Below, in pieces: positions 1 through 7,207 of a stretch of 64,000 nucleotides of DNA; position 1 is the first letter of the stretch, and each line of letters opens with the position of its first letter. Position numbers and translations under genes: made by a program. Below the pieces are notes generated by a model that was not told the origin of the DNA, did not search any database, and saw only the letters and a program-made list of their open reading frames with translations. Source of the DNA: Phycisphaerales bacterium AB-hyl4 (GTDB lineage Bacteria; Planctomycetota; Phycisphaerae; Phycisphaerales; Phycisphaeraceae); contig JBGUBD010000005.1 in assembly GCA_041821185.1 (NCBI GenBank), positions 310,001 through 374,000 of the forward strand. The letters are read 5' to 3'.

Positions 1-908
1 TCGGCGAGGAATTCCTGATGACGCAGCGAGCGGGCCCGCTGGAACAGGTCGTCCCGAGCCGCCGGTTCCCCATTGGCAGCTTCTTCCGCCCCAGCCTCAG
101 CCACGGCGACTTCGGTGATCTCTTCGGCGACCTCGTCCGCAGGCTCCTCCGCCGGGGCTTCCACGACCGCGGCGACGGCTTCTCGCTCATCCTCTTCCGC
201 AGCCACTTCGACGGCTTCCGTCTCGGCGACTTCTTCTTGCTCGGCAGGTCGGCTGGCTTCGTGCTGACGCTGGGCAAGGGCGAGCTGGCGCTCGACCCGC
301 TGCTGGTCAAACCAGCCCAGGCTCACGCCGCTGGCCTGCACACGTTCGAGGCGTTCGATGGCCTCGGCGTGATCGCCACGCTCCAAGGCTTGGTTCGCGA
401 GGTCAATTTGTTCGCGGGTGATCGTCAGCTCGCGGTTGGCCTGGCGACGCAACTGGGCGAGGCTGGCGCTGGCCTGGCCTCGCTCGCTGTCGCTGGCTTG
501 CTCGTCCGCGATGACCTGGCGGTAGAGCTGCGAGGCGGCGTCAGGATCTTCCGAGGCCATCTGGTCCGCCTGGCTGAGCAGCTCTTCGGGGGAGAGGGCG
601 ATCCATTCGACCTCCTCTTCCGCCTCGGCGTCGCCGTTGGCTTCGACCGCGTCGGCGGTCTGGCGGTCGATCTCCTGCAGCGTGCGGAACAGCCGAACAC
701 GCTGGTTCGGCGGCAGCTGCATGTGGTCGACCCGTCGCAGCGACTGACGCGCCGCTTCAAGGTCTCCCTGTTCGAATTGCTCCATGCCCTGTGCGAAGAG
801 CTCACCGGCATTGGCCTGCGAGTTCTCGGCCAGAGCGGCGCTTGACGCCACCCCGACAATCAGACTGAAGCAGACCGTGACGACAGTTAGCAACTGACGG
901 GTAAGCAA
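1..908 (-). CDS. Secreted TPR-like, Ala/Glu-rich protein, partial (runs off the left edge)
   Basis: The frame is open from the left edge to about 935 on the minus strand, so the C-terminus lies outside. I place the start at the TTG at 906-908 because GGAGG lies 7 nt upstream (916-920); an in-frame ATG at 933-935 has no such site. The first ~28 residues form a signal peptide (TVVTVCFSLIVGVASSAALA). Next comes a TPR-like helical segment (GELFAQGMEQFEQGDLEAAR), a second TPR-like helical block, and a low-complexity Glu/Ala/Val stretch around residues 220-280. It may be the N-terminal part of a secretin-like or other envelope protein, but no diagnostic domain is inside the window, so function is not assigned. 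Confidence 0.6.
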   Translation of the reverse strand, partial: MLTRQLLTVVTVCFSLIVGVASSAALAENSQANAGELFAQGMEQFEQGDLEAARQSLRRVDHMQLPPNQRVRLFRTLQEIDRQTADAVEANGDAEAEEEVEWIALSPEELLSQADQMASEDPDAASQLYRQVIADEQASDSERGQASASLAQLRRQANRELTITREQIDLANQALERGDHAEAIERLERVQASGVSLGWFDQQRVERQLALAQRQHEASRPAEQEEVAETEAVEVAAEEDEREAVAAVVEAPAEEPADEVAEEITEVAVAEAGAEEAANGEPAARDDLFQRARSLRHQEFLA

Positions 909-1210
909 TGCAGGGCCTCCACTAACAATGGTCATGACCGGGCAGCATGTCGAGCGCGTCCAGCGGGTCGATCGTGCGTGAGCATCGGGCCGGCTTTTCT
1001 TGCGGCAAGGGGAACTATTGCGAGCCAGCTTGAGAATACAGCCGAACCGCCATTTGCCCACAGTCGAGAAGTCTAAAGACTGTATTGGCAAGCTGCAAGT
1101 GAGACCCCGGGTCGACGCCCGGGGATTCACCGGGTTCGGGCCGGGCCGCTGCTCGCGTGGATTGAATTTTCAAGTCGGGCCGGACCGGTTGACACGCCGG
1201 GCCACGAAGC
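909..1210. other. Intergenic region without a gene
   Basis: About 300 bp between two minus-strand genes. It holds one GC hairpin, CCCCGGG at 1105-1111 pairing with CCCGGGG at 1118-1124 around a 6-nt loop, with no T-run on either side, so it is only a weak terminator candidate. No convincing small ORF or RNA gene was seen. Confidence 0.5.
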
Positions 1211-2596
1211 TCATGGCTCGAAAGGAAAATGCTCAGGTAGGACCGTCATCGGCGTGCTCAGCGTAAAGCCGATCCCGTCGTCAAAATGCACCTGCACGAA
1301 CGCCGCAAGCCAACCCTCGTCCGGAGCGGTGAGCGTCACCTCGGCCTGCTTGCCCGCGGTCTCGATCGTTTGCGACTGCCAGTGGGCCTGCCGATAGTCA
1401 CGGTTCGGCGAGTGCGCCTCCCACAGCGTCACGCGCGTCGCCGACTCGTCCCAGCGGACGTGCAGGGTGATCGACTCGTCGTCGGCAGCGGGCTCACGCG
1501 TCAGCTCGACCGTCGGCATCGCCCGCTCGGTGAACACCCGCTCGGCAAACGCCAGCAGCGTCGCCCCCGCCTGCTGCCCCGCGCCGTGCCCGGCGTTGGG
1601 TACGTACGCCAGATGGGTTGGCCCCGCCAGTTCGTCGACGTACAGATTCGCCGCGTCCACCGTCCAGTACGGGTCGTTCGTGCCGAGCACGATCAGCTTC
1701 GGCAGCGTCAGCTCGTCGCGGTAGGCAAACGGGTCGACGATGTCCACCAGCGATCGGCCGGGCTCGGTGTCCAACGCATCAATCAGGCCCCGTTCCGTGT
1801 AATCGCGGATCATCGGGCTCGTGCTGCCATACGTCGCCTGCTGCTGGTGGATTTGTGGCGAGAAATTCAGCACGTCGATCACCATCGGCGCGATCGCCTG
1901 TACGCGATCGTCGACCGCCGCGGTCAGCCAACTCGTCCACCCCCGCTTCGACGCGCCGGTGAGCACATATGCCTCAATCGCCAGGTCGTGTTCGTGGACA
2001 AGCACCTGCTCGAACGTGTCCATCGCCCGCACCGCCGACTTGACCATCGGCAGCAGCAGCGGCCAGTCGCTCCCGCCGTCGAAATCGTCCCCGGCACCAT
2101 TTTCAACATCGCCCCCGCCGCCGGCAACTCGTTCGCCAAGCAGATATTGCTGGAACGTGTGGGCGATCGCCGCATCTTCGTACATGCCGTCGAACAGCGG
2201 TTGATTGGGCACTTGCTGGAGCATCGCCACCGGCACGCCCAGTCGATTGGCCGCCGTCACCGCCATGGCTGCCTGCTGGCCCTGGGGCGGCTCGCTGTTG
2301 GACGCCCCGCCGCCGATCATCAGCACCGCCTTGCCCGCGTGTTCGATGTTGTCGGGCACGATAATCGTCATCCAATGCTGCCACGCCTTGTCGCGCCACG
2401 TCTGCGACTGCATCCGCACGTCATGCCGACTGGCGTTGCCGAGTTGCTGCGTCTGCACCAGTTCGTAGCTGTACGTGTCGTCCGTCCGTTCGACGTAATC
2501 GCGCAACGCTGTCTCGGTCGCCGCCGCCTGCTCGACCGCCAGCGCCAGACCCGTACTCGCCGCCAGCACCATCATCACAACAAGTCGGTACCACAT
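1211..2596 (-). CDS. PhoPQ-activated pathogenicity-related family alpha/beta hydrolase, secreted
   Basis: 461 residues. The start is the ATG at 2594-2596 because GAGGAG lies 7 nt upstream (2604-2609) and it gives a clean signal peptide (MWYRLVVMMVLAASTGLALA); the longer frame to 2635 adds 13 residues with no signal-peptide logic. The family (PhoPQ_related) has an alpha/beta-hydrolase fold. Visible landmarks are an N-terminal MIGGGASNS loop, a nucleophile-elbow-like TGASKRGWTSW with Ser near residue 214, a C-terminal VLGTNDPYW with the acid candidate, and NAGHG with the likely His. The protein should be exported; its substrate is not known. It stands alone, divergent from the small gene at 2776. 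Confidence 0.8.
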   Translation of the reverse strand: MWYRLVVMMVLAASTGLALAVEQAAATETALRDYVERTDDTYSYELVQTQQLGNASRHDVRMQSQTWRDKAWQHWMTIIVPDNIEHAGKAVLMIGGGASNSEPPQGQQAAMAVTAANRLGVPVAMLQQVPNQPLFDGMYEDAAIAHTFQQYLLGERVAGGGGDVENGAGDDFDGGSDWPLLLPMVKSAVRAMDTFEQVLVHEHDLAIEAYVLTGASKRGWTSWLTAAVDDRVQAIAPMVIDVLNFSPQIHQQQATYGSTSPMIRDYTERGLIDALDTEPGRSLVDIVDPFAYRDELTLPKLIVLGTNDPYWTVDAANLYVDELAGPTHLAYVPNAGHGAGQQAGATLLAFAERVFTERAMPTVELTREPAADDESITLHVRWDESATRVTLWEAHSPNRDYRQAHWQSQTIETAGKQAEVTLTAPDEGWLAAFVQVHFDDGIGFTLSTPMTVLPEHFPFEP

Positions 2597-2722
2597 CCGT
2601 CGGCTCCTCAGCATGCCCCCGAATTCTCCGGCCACAACCCGGGCCGACCACCACGTCCGCCCAGGCAGGCCCTTAGTCGAATGTTACGCACGCCATCGGC
2701 AGCAGTTCGCCCACCCTTGGCT

Positions 2723-2750
2723 TTCACCACCGCCGCGATTCGGCTATGGT
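2723..2750 (+). promoter_or_regulatory. Possible sigma-70-type promoter
   Basis: TTCACC (2723-2728) and TATGGT (2745-2750) are separated by 16 nt and lie 25 nt before the ATG at 2776. Each hexamer matches consensus at 4 of 6 positions, so this is only a candidate. Confidence 0.3.
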
Positions 2751-2775
2751 TACCAAATCGACAGGAGCCCAACCG

Positions 2776-3066
2776 ATGAGCCAACCCAGCGACGTTTTCA
2801 CACCCGGCCAACGCGTCGAAGTGACCCAACAGATTCCCCAGCGCGACGAAGTCTGGACCAACAAGTCCCAGGGCGTCGTCGTTCGCTATGACCAACGAAA
2901 AACCGGCTCGTGGTACGCCCACTCCAAAGATGACCGCCTCTGGCTCGACCGGCTCGTCATCCGCAAAGACGACGGGGAGTTGGTGACCTTCAACCTCGAC
3001 AACTACACCCACGTCGAGATCATGAACAACGACGCCGCGGCCGACCAAACCCCGGTATCACCATGA
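2776..3066 (+). CDS. Small conserved-looking hypothetical protein
   Basis: 96 residues, soluble, no signal peptide or membrane segment. The start at 2776 is preferred over the upstream in-frame ATG at 2746 because AGGAG lies about 9 nt before it. Sequence landmarks are FTPGQRVEVTQQIPQRDEVW, a basic segment (RYDQRKTGSWYAHSKDD) and NLDNYTHVEI, which reads like a small beta-barrel or SH3-like fold; that is a guess. Its stop codon overlaps the next start as ATGA (3063-3066), implying translational coupling with the sugar isomerase. Function unknown. Confidence 0.65.
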   Translation: MSQPSDVFTPGQRVEVTQQIPQRDEVWTNKSQGVVVRYDQRKTGSWYAHSKDDRLWLDRLVIRKDDGELVTFNLDNYTHVEIMNNDAAADQTPVSP

Positions 3067-3953
3067 ACCTCCGTACCCAAATGCCACTCGGCGTCACGGC
3101 TGTCATGCTCCCCGAACTTGATTTCGATGAGCAGGTCGCCCTCTGCAAGCAACTGAACATCACGCACTACGTCTACCGCCCCCGCGTCGTGCCCGACAAC
3201 CAGAAAAACGACGCCTACACCAACTGGGGCAACCACAAGTTCGACCTCACGCCCGACAAGCTCGTCGAGCAGGGGGCCGAGCTTCGCAAAAAGCTGCAAG
3301 CCGCCGGGTTGCAAGGCTACTGCACCGTCGCTCGGCTGAATGCCGACGAGACGGACGACATGCTCACCGTGCACCTGCGCGGCGCCGCCGCCGGCGGCTG
3401 CCAGAGCATCCGCATTGGCCCGCCCGCGTACCCCAGCGACAAGCTGTTCGACTTCCCGGCGTACCTTGAGCAGGCAATTGGCCACTATCGCCGCTGCTGC
3501 GACCTCGCCGAGCCGTATGGCTTGAAGGTTGTGATCGAGATGCACGCCGGCAACAGTGCCGCGTCGCCGGGCCTGGCACGCCACATCGTCGAGTCGTTCG
3601 ACCCCTCCGAACTGGGCGTCATCCTCGACCTGCCCAACTTCGTGCGCGAAGGTTTCGTGCAGCCGACGCTGACGGTCTCTGTGCTGGGCAAGTGGGTCGA
3701 CCACGTCCACCTCGGCGGCAATCGGCAGGTCGCCGGCGAATATGACGAGCTTGGCTTCCGCAAGCCCGGCACGCAGATGTGCCCGCTCACCGAGACAGGC
3801 CTCTACGTGCCCGCATGGATCGACGCCATCGCGCAACTCGAACGCGAAGTGCCGTTGATCATCGAAGACTACACCCCGGCCCTCCCAGGCGCCCTGCGCC
3901 TGCGCAACACTGCCGACGCCATCACGCGACTGCTCGACAGTAAGTCCGCTTAA
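3063..3953 (+). CDS. Sugar phosphate isomerase/epimerase family TIM-barrel protein
   Basis: 296 residues, usual length for the AP-endonuclease-2-like xylose isomerase TIM-barrel family. Metal-ligand candidates appear in the family order: Glu in VVIEMHAGN, Asp in VILDLPNF, His in VDHVHLGG and Glu in LIIEDY. Such proteins isomerise or epimerise sugars or sugar acids in the cytoplasm, but the substrate cannot be read from sequence. The start ATG overlaps the stop of the 96-residue protein (ATGA), so both are probably made from one mRNA. A strong hairpin follows 26 nt after the stop. Confidence 0.8.
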   Translation: MNLRTQMPLGVTAVMLPELDFDEQVALCKQLNITHYVYRPRVVPDNQKNDAYTNWGNHKFDLTPDKLVEQGAELRKKLQAAGLQGYCTVARLNADETDDMLTVHLRGAAAGGCQSIRIGPPAYPSDKLFDFPAYLEQAIGHYRRCCDLAEPYGLKVVIEMHAGNSAASPGLARHIVESFDPSELGVILDLPNFVREGFVQPTLTVSVLGKWVDHVHLGGNRQVAGEYDELGFRKPGTQMCPLTETGLYVPAWIDAIAQLEREVPLIIEDYTPALPGALRLRNTADAITRLLDSKSA

Positions 3954-3979
3954 CCCACTCGAAAAAGAGATGCCCCCCC

Positions 3980-4013
3980 GAATCCCACGAATTCAATCCG
4001 TGGGATTCATTTT
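3980..4013 (+). terminator. Hairpin terminator (CCCACG/CGTGGG family)
   Basis: A 10-bp perfect stem, GAATCCCACG (3980-3989) with CGTGGGATTC (3999-4008), loop of 9 nt, followed by ATTTT. It closes the isomerase transcript. The stem core is shared with the hairpins at 4931, 18034, 38853 and 44854. Confidence 0.75.
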
Positions 4014-4110
4014 GCGCCGCGCAGGATGGGAACGGTGTTGGTGCAGCGCATGTGGCCGGGTAAGATGGGTGCCAGATCATCTTTCTCTTCAACGACTGGG
4101 GATGCTTAAC

Positions 4111-4896
4111 ATGAAACGACTCACCTGGATCGGTTTGGCAGGCTTGCTGTGTGTGGCCCTGACTGTGCCCGTTATCTCGGCGGCGAACCTTCGCGAGCAG
4201 GATCAGCTTCGGCTGACCGAGGTCAAGGAACGCCATGCCACTGAACTTGAGCGGGCGGCGCAGAGCTATTACGCCCAGGTGCAGCGCGCCAACCGGACGC
4301 TGGAGACCAACTATCAGCGGATGATCGAATCCTACGATCGGCGGGGCGACAGCGAGACCGTCGAAGCGCTCCAGGCCGAGCTGGCCGAGCTGCTCGCCAG
4401 CGCCAGCGAGCCGCCCGCCGGCCCCGAGCCGGAGGCCAACCGCGAGCCGGGCCACGTGCGGTTGATCCAGTCCATCGGCCCACGGCTGGTCGACGCGGGG
4501 AACAACTTCGGCCAGACCGAGTCGCTCGCCAGCAAGGACTACGTGTTGCTCTACTTCTCCGCCGGCTGGTGCCCTCCCTGCCGAGCGTTTACGCCCAGCC
4601 TCGTCGATTTCCGCAACCGACACGCCGAGCGAGGCAACTTCGAGGTCGTCTTCGTCAGCTCGGATCGCTCGCCGAACGACATGTTCAAGTACATGGGCGA
4701 CTACAACATCAACTTCCCCGCCGTGCCGTTCAACCGCATCGAGGCCAGCCGACTGCGGAACACCTACGGCGGCCGGGGCATCCCCAACCTCGTCATTGTC
4801 GACCGGGAAGGCGAAGTCGTCTCCGGTAGCTATGTGGATGGCCAGTACGTCGGGCCACGCAAAGTGCTGGCGGACATGGAGCAGTTGCTCCGCTGA
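4111..4896 (+). CDS. Exported thioredoxin-like protein with N-terminal coiled coil
   Basis: 261 residues. Signal peptide at 1-25 (GLLCVALTVPVISA), a charged coiled-coil segment about 30-95, then a thioredoxin-fold domain with active site WCPPC at residues 153-157 (AGWCPPCRAFTP). The following VVFVSSDRSPNDMFKYM is typical of the tryparedoxin/nucleoredoxin/TlpA branch, so it should act as a thiol-disulfide oxidoreductase outside the cytoplasm. The start at 4111 is chosen because it begins the signal peptide and GGGGA lies 9 nt upstream; a longer frame to 3970 runs through the preceding terminator. It is convergent with the LOG gene. Confidence 0.82.
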   Translation: MKRLTWIGLAGLLCVALTVPVISAANLREQDQLRLTEVKERHATELERAAQSYYAQVQRANRTLETNYQRMIESYDRRGDSETVEALQAELAELLASASEPPAGPEPEANREPGHVRLIQSIGPRLVDAGNNFGQTESLASKDYVLLYFSAGWCPPCRAFTPSLVDFRNRHAERGNFEVVFVSSDRSPNDMFKYMGDYNINFPAVPFNRIEASRLRNTYGGRGIPNLVIVDREGEVVSGSYVDGQYVGPRKVLADMEQLLR

Positions 4897-4930
4897 TCAC
4901 ATGGCGGGTGCTACGGGGTTTAACAATGCA

Positions 4931-4958
4931 AAGCCCACGGATGGCCATCCGTGGGCTT
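4931..4958. terminator. Bidirectional terminator, 28-bp perfect palindrome
   Basis: A perfect 28-bp palindrome centred on ATGGCCAT, with AAGCCCACGG at its left end, followed on the plus strand by TATTTT. It sits between the convergent thioredoxin and LOG genes and overlaps the LOG stop codon (4958-4960). It belongs to the CCCACG/CGTGGG hairpin family. Confidence 0.8.
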
Positions 4959-6088
4959 TATTTTGCGCTGTCGCTGGTCTGGTCGGCGAGGTCGTTGGTG
5001 GGCGGCTGGGTGGGTTGCTCGTTGGTGAGCGTGGGGTGGTTGATCTGGTCGAACTGGTTGATGCGGTCGATGAGTTGGCGGAGGTGGCCGTAGTCTCGGC
5101 GGGTGGACTGAAAGTAGAGTCGGGTCAGGTCGAGGTGGTCTTCTTCCACGTCGAGGGCGCTGCCCTGTTCGATGCGGCCGGCGGCGAGGAGGATGGCGAA
5201 CTCGGCGTTGAGCTTTTCGATTTGTCCGTCGGTGAGCGGGCGCATGATCCGCAGCACGAGCAGGTCCTGCACGAACCGCTGCGAGTGATAGTTGCGATAG
5301 AACTGCGTGACGTACTGGCAGGCCTCGGCGGGGTCGTCGGTGACGAGGTAAAAGCTGAGGTCCTGCTCGCTGATCATGCCGTTGGCGAGCAGTTGGCGTC
5401 GGACATACTGGTCCCATTCTTTCCAGTACGTGCCGCCGGGCTTATCGATCATGACGATGGGCAGGACGGGGGCCTTGCCCGTCTGGATGAGGGTGAGTGC
5501 TTCGAAGCCTTCATCGTGCGTGCCGAAGCCGCCCGGGAACAGGGCGATGGCGTGGCTATGCCACATGAACATGAGTTTGCGTGTGAAGAAGTAGCGGAAG
5601 GTGATGAGCTTGGGGTCGCCGACGATGTAGTCGTTGGCGTTGGTTTCGAAGGGTAGTCGGATGGCGACGCCGAAGGAGGCCTCGCGGCCCGCCCCGCCGT
5701 GGCCGGCGCGCATGATGCCGTCGCCGGCACCGGTGATGACCATCCAGCCGGCGCCGGCCATCTGGCGGGAGTATTCGACGGCCGCCTGGTAGCAGGGGTC
5801 GTCTTCCTTCGTGCGGGCCGAGCCGAACACGGAGACCTTTCGCTCGTCGCGATACGTGCGGAAGACCTTCATCGCGTAGCGGAGCTCTTTGAACGATCGG
5901 CTGACGAGCTTGATTTCGCCAAGGTCCGCGCCGTCGCGCTGGAGTTTGATGACGGTGTGCATCAGCTCGCGGATGCGCATGCCGGCTTCGGTGGTCGGGT
6001 CGCCGCCGGTGTCGCGGATGAGCTGGTCAAGCTCGGCGAGCGGGTCGTTTCCAGATGAACGAGGTGCGTTGGTGGGTGTGTTACTCAT
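4958..6088 (-). CDS. LOG-family (TIGR00730-type) nucleotide phosphoribohydrolase-like protein
   Basis: 376 residues. The signature PGGFGTHDE (about 183-191), matching the family PGGxGTxxE phosphoribohydrolase motif, follows a Rossmann-like segment (VITGAGDGIMRAGHGGAG). Characterised LOG enzymes cleave the N-glycosidic bond of nucleoside monophosphates or of cytokinin nucleotides. This one is longer than the usual ~190-250 residues, with about 80 extra N-terminal residues and a long C-terminal extension, nearer to the larger PpnN-like members. It lies 49 bp downstream of a kinase-like gene on the same strand and probably shares its transcript. Annotations as lysine decarboxylase would be misleading. 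Confidence 0.8.
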   Translation of the reverse strand: MSNTPTNAPRSSGNDPLAELDQLIRDTGGDPTTEAGMRIRELMHTVIKLQRDGADLGEIKLVSRSFKELRYAMKVFRTYRDERKVSVFGSARTKEDDPCYQAAVEYSRQMAGAGWMVITGAGDGIMRAGHGGAGREASFGVAIRLPFETNANDYIVGDPKLITFRYFFTRKLMFMWHSHAIALFPGGFGTHDEGFEALTLIQTGKAPVLPIVMIDKPGGTYWKEWDQYVRRQLLANGMISEQDLSFYLVTDDPAEACQYVTQFYRNYHSQRFVQDLLVLRIMRPLTDGQIEKLNAEFAILLAAGRIEQGSALDVEEDHLDLTRLYFQSTRRDYGHLRQLIDRINQFDQINHPTLTNEQPTQPPTNDLADQTSDSAK

Positions 6089-6137
6089 GGTTAAAACGGG
6101 GTCGGTGACGCATCATAGCCGGGCGCATAGCGACAAA

Positions 6138-7001
6138 TCAGCTTTGTTCGTCGGTTGAGGAGGAACGCGGGCGGAAGGCGACCTCCGGCTCGTGTTCGGA
6201 GTGCGCTCGGCCGTCGCCGCTGCGGATGCGCAGTTTCACGAGCACCCAGCGCCGGCTTATCCGCCAGGGGGTGGCGATCTGCCGCCAGAAGCGGATCCAC
6301 CAGGGGCGCAGCGCGTCGAGGTTGCGCATGTCTTCGGGCAGCTGATCGGGGCGATGGTGGATGCGGTGCTTGAGCAGGTGGTAGTGGTCGCTGCGCTGGA
6401 GCATGCGGAGGATCAGCCGAGCGAGCGGGTTGTTGCCGGGGAAGCGGTGGGGCAGTGCGTAGTGGATCTGGTAGTCGATGAGGTTGGGCTTGCCGTCGTG
6501 GCCGACGATGATGTTTTCGCGTTTGTTGAGGTCAACGTGGGCGACACCGCGGGCGTGCACCTGCTCGAGCATCTGGACGAGCGTGGGGAAGAAAGCATCG
6601 TCGACGCGCTGGTGCTCAGCGAGGGGGTGGCCCTCAATGAAGTGGTGGGCGGTGACGTAGGGGGCGGGCTGGCCGTCGATCTCGACGGGGCCGGCGGAGC
6701 GGGGGATGCCTTCAATGCCCTGCAAGCGTTCGAGCACGCGCGTCTCGCGTCGCGCGAGCCGACGCCCGAGCCACTGCATCGGCACACCGAGCGCGGGGGC
6801 GGCGCGGTTGAACTTGGCGATCACCTTGCCCGCGGGCCCTTCGTAGAGGGCTGTACCCGCGAAGGTGTCATGCTTGAACACCGTGATACGCTGGTATGGC
6901 TCGCCGGCGAGTGTAATGACCGTGGGCGGCTCGGCGTCGCCCAAGGCGCGCAGCGAGCCCGGTCGGGCGCGAACCGTTTTGTCGGAGGTTTGTGTAGTCA
7001 C
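6138..7001 (-). CDS. Kinase-like protein (RIO/LPS-kinase-like fold)
   Basis: 287 residues, no membrane segment. Recognisable protein-kinase pieces are VIAKFNR (VAIK-like lysine), a catalytic loop HVDLNKRENIIV (about 155-166; His-x-Asp-Leu-Asn-Lys-x-x-Asn pattern) and LIDYQ (about 173-177) in place of DFG. The short lobe and the HxDLNKRENI loop suggest the lipopolysaccharide/RIO-like atypical kinase group rather than a PknB-type kinase. It precedes the LOG gene by 49 bp on the same strand, so the pair may be co-expressed. The substrate is unknown. Confidence 0.7.
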   Translation of the reverse strand: MTTQTSDKTVRARPGSLRALGDAEPPTVITLAGEPYQRITVFKHDTFAGTALYEGPAGKVIAKFNRAAPALGVPMQWLGRRLARRETRVLERLQGIEGIPRSAGPVEIDGQPAPYVTAHHFIEGHPLAEHQRVDDAFFPTLVQMLEQVHARGVAHVDLNKRENIIVGHDGKPNLIDYQIHYALPHRFPGNNPLARLILRMLQRSDHYHLLKHRIHHRPDQLPEDMRNLDALRPWWIRFWRQIATPWRISRRWVLVKLRIRSGDGRAHSEHEPEVAFRPRSSSTDEQS

Positions 7002-7207
7002 GTCGTTGGCCGATAACTTACCAAAACCAGCAAGCGATCGGGGCGCGGTATAGCCGACCGCGATTCGCGTCAGCCCGTCGCGGGCGTGCGGTGGGCGATT
7101 CCGATAAAGCGAACAGCCGATTCTGGACGATATGAGGGACAGACACGTATCCGGAGACGGTGCGCGCCGTTTGCGTTGGCCAATCGGCTTGAGTGATCAG
7201 TGTTCAC

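Noticed and set aside
1286..2779. 497-codon plus-strand frame
   Set aside because: It is antisense to the PhoPQ-related gene and is Arg/His-rich with no domain.
4931..4958. 28-bp palindrome as a phage attachment or recombination site
   Set aside because: It lies between convergent genes, is followed by a T-rich stretch and shares its stem with other terminators; no integrase is present.
7009..7016. Second perfect GCCGATAA as a sigma-28 promoter for the TPR gene
   Set aside because: It lies upstream of the kinase start, about 190 bp from the TPR gene, and has no -35; it shows that the octamer also occurs by chance here.
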